From NCBI GenBank assembly GCA_036375275.1, contig DASUSF010000206.1:1-8004 (forward strand): a DNA stretch of 8,004 nt, written 5' to 3'. Shown here in pieces: positions 6,247-8,004 of the stretch (within the stretch, counting starts at the first letter, position 1; each line of letters starts with the position of its first letter). This stretch comes from DASUSF01 sp036375275. GTDB taxonomy: Bacteria; Pseudomonadota; Alphaproteobacteria; Geminicoccales; Geminicoccaceae. Made by a program: the position numbers and the translations under genes. Under the pieces are notes generated by a model, which was not told where the DNA came from, did not search any database, and saw only the letters and a program-made list of their open reading frames with translations.

Positions 6247-8004
6247 TCAGCCGGAAGCGAGGTAGGCGAACGCCGCGTCCCGCTCGAAGATCCGCAGCAG
6301 CAGCCGGCAGGCGCGTCCACGCGGGCCGGCCAGATCGCGGTCGGCCGCGAGCAGCGCGTCGACGCCGTCCTGCGCGACGCGCAGAAGATCGGTGTGGGCG
6401 CCGAAGTCGACCAGACGGAACGCGGGGACGCCGCTCTGGCGGGTGCCGAGCACCTCACCCGGACCCCTGAGCCTCAGGTCCTCCTCGGCGATCTCGAAGC
6501 CGTCGTCGGTCGCCCGGAGGATCTTGAGCCGCCGGCGCGCGGCATCGCTGAGGTCGCCCTTGTGGATCAGGAGGCAGCTGCCCGCGCGGTCGCCGCGACC
6601 GACCCGGCCGCGCAGCTGGTGCAGCTGCGCGAGGCCGAAGCGCTCGGCCTCCTCGATCACGATCGCCGCGGCCGCCGGCACGTCGACCCCGACCTCGATC
6701 ACCGTGGTCGCGACCAGGATCCGGACGCGGCCGGCGGCGAAGTCCTCCATCGCTGCCTGACGCTCGCCGGCCGGCATCCTGCCGTGGACCAGCCCGACCT
6801 CGTCGCCGAAGCTCGCCTGCAGCTCGGCGTGCCGGGTCAGAACGGCAGTCTCGTCGCCCTCCTCGCCGGCTTCGATCGCGGGACAGACCCAGTACACGCG
6901 CCCGCCGCCCCCGAGCATCCGCCGGGTCGCCGCGACCACGTCGTCCAGCCGCCCGGCGCCGAGCGCCCGGGTCACGACCCGCTGCCGGCCGGGCGGCTTC
7001 TCGCGCAGCTCCGAGACGGCCATCTCGCCGTAGAGGGAGAGGACGAGGCTGCGCGGGATCGGGGTCGCGGTCATCACCAGGAGGTGGCCGAGATCCGCCT
7101 TGCGGAGCAGCTCGAGCCGCTGCTCGACGCCGAAGCGGTGCTGCTCGTCGATCACCACCAGCGCGAGATCCTGGAACGCGACCTCGGACTGGAACAGCGC
7201 ATGGGTGCCGACGATGACCCGCGCCTCGCCGTCCGCGAGCGCCTGGAGGGTGCGGCGGCGCACCGCGGCGGGCTCGCCGCCGACCAGCAGGCAGGGCTCG
7301 AGGCCGAGCGGCGCCAGGAGCTCGCCGAGGCGCGTCGCGTGCTGCCGGGCCAGCAACGCGGTCGGCGCCATGATCGCGGCCTGCGCGCCGGCCTTGACCG
7401 CGCCGAGCATGGCGAGGAGCGCGACCAGGGTCTTGCCGCTGCCGACGTCGCCCTGGAGCAGGCGGAGCATCCGCTCGGGGCGCGCGAGGTCGGCGTCGAT
7501 CTCGCCGAGCACCCGGCGCTGCCCGGCGGTGAGCGCGAAGGGCAGGGCGCGCAGCACCCGGCGGCGAAGGTCGTCGGGGCGGGGCAGGGGCCGCGCCGCT
7601 GCCGCGCGGCGATGCCGCCGGAGCAGCGCGAGCGCCAACTGGTGCGCGCTCAGCTCGTCCAGGGCAAGCCGACGCCGCGCCGGAAGCTCGGGCCGGAGGT
7701 CGGCATCGCCGACCGGCGCGTGCAGCGCCTGAAGAGCGGTATTGAAGCCCGGCAGGCCGAGGTCCCGGAGGGTCGCCGGGTCGTGCCACTCCGGCACCGC
7801 CGGAAGGCCGTCGAGCGCCAGCTCGATCAGCCGCCGTAGCCGGGGCAGCGACAGCTCCTTGATCGACGGATAGACGGTCTGGCGCTCCTGTCCGTCGGCG
7901 AGGCGGCCGGGCCGCGCGACCAGCGTCGGGTGGACCATCTGCCACTGGTCGTTGAAGCGGGACAGGATGCCGCCGACGATCATCTCGTGACCCGGCGCGA
8001 AGCG
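6247..8004 (-). CDS. recG: ATP-dependent DNA helicase RecG (5' end beyond window)
   Basis: RecG remodels stalled replication forks and branch-migrates Holliday junctions and D-/R-loops. The visible 585 residues cover the end of the N-terminal wedge/OB domain (RFAPGHEMIVGG, QWQMVHP) and the whole SF2 motor. About 100 residues are missing at the N-terminus by comparison with the roughly 690-residue family. The Met encoded at 7983 lies inside the OB region and is not the start. Motor motifs in order are: Walker A GDVGSGKT (7452-7429), motif Ia APTALLARQH, the DEQH box (7149-7138) followed by RFGVEQR, TATPIPR (near 7073-7053), VHGRMPAGERQ, ATTVIEVGVDVP, and QLRGRVGRG (near 6620-6595). The C-terminal DGFEIAEEDLRLRGPGEVLGTRQSG element is the RecG-specific hook region. 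Motif Ia has Ala where APTE is usual; otherwise all core motifs look intact. It is a single-copy housekeeping gene converging on the DUF502 gene. Confidence 0.97.
   Translation of the reverse strand, partial: RFAPGHEMIVGGILSRFNDQWQMVHPTLVARPGRLADGQERQTVYPSIKELSLPRLRRLIELALDGLPAVPEWHDPATLRDLGLPGFNTALQALHAPVGDADLRPELPARRRLALDELSAHQLALALLRRHRRAAAARPLPRPDDLRRRVLRALPFALTAGQRRVLGEIDADLARPERMLRLLQGDVGSGKTLVALLAMLGAVKAGAQAAIMAPTALLARQHATRLGELLAPLGLEPCLLVGGEPAAVRRRTLQALADGEARVIVGTHALFQSEVAFQDLALVVIDEQHRFGVEQRLELLRKADLGHLLVMTATPIPRSLVLSLYGEMAVSELREKPPGRQRVVTRALGAGRLDDVVAATRRMLGGGGRVYWVCPAIEAGEEGDETAVLTRHAELQASFGDEVGLVHGRMPAGERQAAMEDFAAGRVRILVATTVIEVGVDVPAAAAIVIEEAERFGLAQLHQLRGRVGRGDRAGSCLLIHKGDLSDAARRRLKILRATDDGFEIAEEDLRLRGPGEVLGTRQSGVPAFRLVDFGAHTDLLRVAQDGVDALLAADRDLAGPRGRACRLLLRIFERDAAFAYLASG

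Noticed and set aside
6246..6253. The GTCAGCCG octamer recurring at 4351, 4366, 4471 and 6246 as a dispersed repeat family
   Set aside because: Two of the copies simply overlap Gly-TGA gene ends in GC-rich codons, and eight bases recurring four times in such DNA is weak evidence.
6394..7839. A 481-codon plus-strand open frame opposite recG
   Set aside because: It is a shadow of recG, with no domain and a low-complexity Asp/Glu/Arg composition.
6247..7983. recG starting at the Met encoded at 7983
   Set aside because: The frame continues to the window edge with OB-domain sequence (FAPGHE before the Met), and the family needs about 100 more residues, so this Met is internal.

Overview
The window is about 70% G+C and tightly packed. 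Its codons end mostly in G or C, so long open frames appear antisense to most genes. The gene set (a cysteine-containing secreted protein with an alphaproteobacterial look, a stand-alone hyuAB pair, a COV1/DUF502-type membrane protein and recG) suggests a high-GC alphaproteobacterium, perhaps of the Rhodospirillales. That placement is inference from protein character, not from a marker search.

Layout, left to right. (1) Positions 1-499, minus: an exported protein with four cysteines and a Pro/Ala-rich tail, cut by the left edge. (2) 624-2243 and 2243-4336, minus: hyuB and hyuA, the two subunits of an ATP-dependent hydantoinase/5-oxoprolinase-type enzyme. hyuA comes first in transcription, and its stop shares one base with the hyuB start (TGATG). 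(3) 4472-4990, minus: a 172-residue helical, probably coiled-coil protein of unknown function, starting at GTG behind a perfect AGGAGG. (4) 4991-5445: the only long gap. It holds an AT-rich island of about 130 bp (roughly 5147-5280) with promoter-like hexamers on both strands, and it separates the minus-strand block from the plus-strand gene. (5) 5446-6240, plus: a two-helix DUF502/COV1-family membrane protein. (6) 6247-8004, minus: recG, the ATP-dependent branch-migration helicase, whose first 100 or so residues lie beyond the right edge. It converges on the DUF502 gene with a gap of only 6 bp.

HyuA and HyuB should form one complex and be made in a fixed ratio through translational coupling. 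No transporter, carbamoylase, racemase or third carboxylase subunit is visible beside them, so the substrate cannot be assigned. RecG and the DUF502 protein are housekeeping-type genes with no evident functional link to hyuAB. I see no mobile element, CRISPR array, tRNA or rRNA, and no convincing undescribed multi-gene system. The least explained parts are the coiled-coil gene, the AT-rich divergent island and the leader of the left-edge exported protein.
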